NCBI GenBank assembly: GCA_002390425.1
Contig: DGPL01000050.1
Location: 1-64,000, forward strand
Source: Kordiimonadaceae bacterium UBA4441
GTDB lineage: Bacteria; Pseudomonadota; Alphaproteobacteria; Sphingomonadales; Emcibacteraceae
Direction: 5' to 3'
DNA: 64,000 bases
Shown: in pieces, positions 60,885-64,000 of the stretch
Layout: every line of letters starts with the position of its first letter
Position numbering within the stretch: the first letter of the stretch is position 1
The notes under the pieces: generated by a model
Seen by the model: the letters and a program-made list of their open reading frames with translations, nothing else
Databases searched by the model: none
Told to the model about the DNA's origin: nothing
Made by a program: the position numbers and the translations under genes

Positions 60885-62363
60885 ATGACTGATCTAACAA
60901 AACTTACTTTATCTGAAGCGAGAGACGCATTACACAAAGGGGACATTTCCTCCGTTGAAATTACGCAAGCACATATAAGTGCTATTAATGAAGCAAAAGA
61001 ATTAAACTGTTTCATCGAAGTGACCAGTGACAAAGCCATGGATATGGCAAAAGCTGCTGATGAAACAATCAAATCTGGAAATGCAAAAGGGATGACGGGA
61101 ATTCCGATAGGAATGAAGGATCTATATTGTACAAAGGGTGTTCATAGCCAAACATGTAGCCATATTCTTGACGGATTTAAACCAGAATATGAAAGTACGG
61201 TTTCGCAAAACCTTTGGGATGATGGTGCTGTGATGCTCGGGAAAACCAACATGGATGAATTTGCCATGGGGTCATCAAATGAAAATAGTTATTATGGCCC
61301 AGTTAAAAACCCCTGGCGTGCGAAAGGATCTGATAAAAATACGGTTCCTGGTGGGTCATCGGGGGGCTCTTCTGCCGCTGTTGCTGCGGATATTGCTATT
61401 GCAACAACGGGAACGGATACCGGTGGGTCAATTCGCCAGCCTGCATCGTTTACTGGCCTAGTGGGGCTTAAGCCTACCTATGGGCGTTGCTCACGCTGGG
61501 GAATGATTGCATTTGCCTCTTCTCTTGATCAGGCGGGAACACTAACAAAGACGGTTCGCGATGCGGCTATTATGATGGAAAGCATGGCGGGATATGATCC
61601 GAAAGATTCCACATCAACAAATATAGCAGTTCCTAATTATGAAGCTGCATTAAATGGTGACATTCGTGGACTTAAAGTCGGTATTCCAAGTGAGTATCGT
61701 GTCGACGGTATGCCTGAGGAAATAGAAAACCTTTGGAAGCAAGGTAAAGAGTGGCTCAAATCAGCAGGTGCTGAGATTGTAGACATTAGCTTACCGCATA
61801 CGAAATATGCACTACCGACTTATTATATTGTCGCGCCAGCTGAGTGTTCATCAAACCTCGCACGTTATGACGGTGTTAAATACGGCCTAAGAGTAACAGG
61901 GGATAGTTTAGATGATATGTATAAGAAAACCCGTGCTGCTGGTTTCGGTGATGAAGTAAAACGCCGAATCTTGATTGGTACTTATGTTTTATCAGCGGGT
62001 TATTATGATGCTTATTATTTAAAGGCACAAAAAATACGTACATTGATCGCGAATGATTTTAAAACGGCATATCAAAAATGTGATGTTATTTTAACACCTA
62101 CAGCACCAAGTGCGGCTTTTAATCTAGGTGAAAAAGTGTCAGATCCACTTGCTATGTATTTAAATGATGTCTTTACAGTGCCGGCTTCATTAGCAGGACT
62201 TCCAGGTATTTCTGTTCCTGCTGGTCTTAGCGCAGAAGGTTTGCCGCTAGGATTACAATTGATCGGTCAAGCATTTGGCGAAGAACAACTTTTAAATGTG
62301 GCTGACGTGCTCGAAGGTGCGGCATCATTCAATTATAAACCAACTAAGTGGTGGGGAGAGTAA
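60885..62363 (+). CDS. gatA: aspartyl/glutamyl-tRNA amidotransferase subunit A
   Basis: Amidase subunit that releases ammonia from glutamine for GatB. The 492-residue protein has the amidase-signature Lys in [20 protein letters not shown] and the Ser-cis-Ser region [18 protein letters not shown], with [20 protein letters not shown] next to it. It also carries [18 protein letters not shown]. The operon order gatC-gatA-gatB is the usual one. Confidence 0.97.
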   Translation: MTDLTKLTLSEARDALHKGDISSVEITQAHISAINEAKELNCFIEVTSDKAMDMAKAADETIKSGNAKGMTGIPIGMKDLYCTKGVHSQTCSHILDGFKPEYESTVSQNLWDDGAVMLGKTNMDEFAMGSSNENSYYGPVKNPWRAKGSDKNTVPGGSSGGSSAAVAADIAIATTGTDTGGSIRQPASFTGLVGLKPTYGRCSRWGMIAFASSLDQAGTLTKTVRDAAIMMESMAGYDPKDSTSTNIAVPNYEAALNGDIRGLKVGIPSEYRVDGMPEEIENLWKQGKEWLKSAGAEIVDISLPHTKYALPTYYIVAPAECSSNLARYDGVKYGLRVTGDSLDDMYKKTRAAGFGDEVKRRILIGTYVLSAGYYDAYYLKAQKIRTLIANDFKTAYQKCDVILTPTAPSAAFNLGEKVSDPLAMYLNDVFTVPASLAGLPGISVPAGLSAEGLPLGLQLIGQAFGEEQLLNVADVLEGAASFNYKPTKWWGE

Positions 62364-62365
62364 TT

Positions 62366-63850
62366 ATGACAAAACTATATCCAGGTGCCACAGGTGATTG
62401 GGAAGCTGTTATTGGGCTTGAAATCCATGCTCAAGTTATATCTGAGGCTAAATTATTTTCTAGTTCGGCGACGACTTTTGGTGCGGAGCCGAATACACAG
62501 GTGAGTTTTGTTTGCTCAGCGCAACCGGGGATGCTTCCTGTGATAAACGAGGAATGTGTTCGACAAGCGGTGCGCACAGGCCTTGCAATGGGTTGTGAAA
62601 TAAATTTGCGCAGTATATTTGACCGTAAAAATTATTTTTATGCTGATCTGCCACAAGGTTATCAAATTTCACAGTTTAAAGACCCAATTGTTGGTGAAGG
62701 CGAAATAGCCATTGAACTATCCGATGGTTCAACAAAAATTATTGGTGTTGAAAGACTTCATCTTGAGCAAGATGCTGGAAAATCCATGCATGATCAACAT
62801 CCGACTATGACTTATGTGGATTTAAACCGTTCTGGTGTTGCTCTTATGGAGATCGTTTCAAAGCCTGATATGAGCACACCGGAAGAAGCGGCTGAGTATT
62901 TTAAGAAAATTCGATCTCTGGTTCGTTATGCGAGAACTTGTGATGGCAATATGGATCAAGGCTCTATGCGCGCTGATGTCAATGTTTCCGTGCGTCGTCC
63001 CGGCGAAGAATTAGGCACGCGAACAGAAACAAAGAATGTAAATTCCATTCGTTATGTGATGCAGGTGGTTGAGAGCGAAATTCGTCGTCAGATAGATTTA
63101 ATTGAAGATGGTGGAACGGTAGATCAGGAAACACGTCTATTTGAAGTGGCGACAGGAACCACTCGAACGATGCGTTCAAAAGAAGAAGCGCATGATTATC
63201 GTTATTTCCCTGATCCTGATCTTTTACCATTAGAATTCAGTCAAGAATTTGTAGATGAGTTAGCTGCAGAAATGCCAGAATTAGCAGATGCGAAGAAAGA
63301 ACGCTTTATCGCGGACCTTCACATTACACCTTATAACGCGAGTGTGTTGGTTGCTGAGAAAGAAAATGCTGATTATTTTGAAACGTTGCTTGCTGTGACT
63401 GTTGACAAAACAGGGAAACCTGTGTCTGAGCTTGGAAAGTTAGTTTCAAACTGGATTACAAGTGATCTATTTGGAGCGTTGAAAAAACTTGGTAAAACCA
63501 TTTCAGAAAACCCTGTTTCAGTTGAGAATGCGGCTGAGCTTTTAAACCTTCAAGTTGAGGGAACAATTTCAGGACGCATTGCCAAAGAAGTATTTGAAAA
63601 TATGCTTGAAAGTGGGAAGTCACCTGAAACGATTGTAGACGAGAAGGGGCTTAAACAAGTTTCCGATACAGGTGCAATTGAAGCTATGATTGATGAAATT
63701 CTTTCCGTTAATGCTGATAAGGTTGAAGAATACCGCGGTGGGAAAGACAAGCTATATGGATTCTTTGTTGGTCAAGTGATGAAGCAAACAGGCGGTAAAG
63801 CGAACCCGCAAGTTGTTAATCAATTGCTAAAACCAAAATTGGACGGTTAA
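62366..63850 (+). CDS. gatB: aspartyl/glutamyl-tRNA amidotransferase subunit B
   Basis: Kinase/transamidase subunit that activates the tRNA-bound Glu or Asp. The 494-residue protein has [20 protein letters not shown], the GatB signature [38 protein letters not shown], and the C-terminal YqeY-like tail ending in [18 protein letters not shown] choose ATG 62366, two bases after the gatA stop. An upstream in-frame ATG at 62348 lies inside gatA. Confidence 0.97.
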   Translation: MTKLYPGATGDWEAVIGLEIHAQVISEAKLFSSSATTFGAEPNTQVSFVCSAQPGMLPVINEECVRQAVRTGLAMGCEINLRSIFDRKNYFYADLPQGYQISQFKDPIVGEGEIAIELSDGSTKIIGVERLHLEQDAGKSMHDQHPTMTYVDLNRSGVALMEIVSKPDMSTPEEAAEYFKKIRSLVRYARTCDGNMDQGSMRADVNVSVRRPGEELGTRTETKNVNSIRYVMQVVESEIRRQIDLIEDGGTVDQETRLFEVATGTTRTMRSKEEAHDYRYFPDPDLLPLEFSQEFVDELAAEMPELADAKKERFIADLHITPYNASVLVAEKENADYFETLLAVTVDKTGKPVSELGKLVSNWITSDLFGALKKLGKTISENPVSVENAAELLNLQVEGTISGRIAKEVFENMLESGKSPETIVDEKGLKQVSDTGAIEAMIDEILSVNADKVEEYRGGKDKLYGFFVGQVMKQTGGKANPQVVNQLLKPKLDG

Positions 63851-63875
63851 GGTATACGATCTAATAATTTTTCTT

Positions 63876-63910
63876 ATAAGCCGATGAATATTTCATCGGC
63901 TTATTTTTTA
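63876..63910 (+). terminator. rho-independent terminator of gatCAB
   Basis: Arms ATAAGCCGATGAA and TTCATCGGCTTAT around a tiny TAT-type loop are followed by six T residues, 26 bases after the gatB stop. The remaining 90 bases to the window end hold no feature that I can support. Confidence 0.85.
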
Positions 63911-64000
63911 TGTTTTCTAAACGGCTCAAAAAAAATGGTTTATGCTTTCTTATCATTATAGAAAAAGCGATTCTAATTTTATCTAAGAATCACTTAAAAA

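Noticed and set aside
1..64000. CRISPR arrays, insertion sequences, prophage or integration sites
   Set aside because: No regularly spaced direct repeats, transposase, integrase or duplicated tRNA ends were seen; both tRNA genes lack a neighbouring integrase.

Overview
The window is a continuous, gene-dense stretch of AT-rich bacterial chromosome. Several lines point to an alphaproteobacterium: the block nusB/thiL after ribH, the order ubiquinol-cytochrome c chaperone - YceD - plsX - fabH - ihfA - merR, the order folK/rpoZ - rsh - pyrE - DUF2062 - pdxJ - acpS - lepB - rnc - era, two DUF2336 proteins, SdhE beside mfd, and a complete Caulobacter-type ceramide gene set. Low G+C together with sphingolipid genes and a TonB receptor would fit a marine, non-rhizobial lineage (for example the Kordiimonadales/Emcibacterales area), but that placement is inference. 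I found no rRNA, IS element, prophage or CRISPR array. Two tRNA genes are present, tRNA-Pro(GGG) and tRNA-Leu(TAA).

Layout: 1-6.7 kb is glyA (5' end outside the window), nrdR and the riboflavin operon ribD-ribE-ribBX-ribH-nusB-thiL, followed by a FliL-like gene. 6.7-11.7 kb holds a BamE-like lipoprotein, a cytochrome bc1 assembly chaperone, YceD, phospholipid/fatty-acid initiation (plsX, fabH), ihfA and a MerR regulator. 11.7-18.6 kb holds a degenerate GGDEF/EAL-like protein, a secreted protein, tRNA-Pro, a YjbR protein, a Tat-exported alanine racemase, the sfsA-map-radC operon, a CinA-N protein and tRNA-Leu. 19.0-24.3 kb is a signalling island: two divergent DUF2336 paralogues flanking a cytosolic PAS histidine kinase and NAD kinase, plus a FlgC-like protein. 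24.4-31 kb holds mfd, sdhE, recG, rsmJ and a DUF502 membrane protein.

31.6-40.6 kb is the most distinctive part. It carries all five enzymes expected for bacterial ceramide synthesis: a fatty acyl-AMP/ACP ligase, a dedicated acyl carrier protein, serine palmitoyltransferase, an SDR ceramide/3-keto reductase and a GNAT-type ceramide synthase. Beside them lie LptF and LptG permeases in one operon with the ceramide synthase, and a lipid-kinase-fold protein whose two nucleotide-binding signatures are rewritten. The set looks like a sphingolipid synthesis, head-group and export module.

40.8-47.5 kb is mixed: an EamA transporter, recX, an MFS transporter, an EF-hand protein, smpB, an Asn/Gly-rich secreted protein, a family 5 uracil-DNA glycosylase, a NYN protein and folK. 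47.6-55.2 kb is the rpoZ-to-era housekeeping block. 55.4-60.4 kb is accessory: arginase with a divergent Lrp regulator, a TonB-dependent receptor, small proteins, and a MarR regulator with a visible palindromic operator. The window ends with gatCAB.
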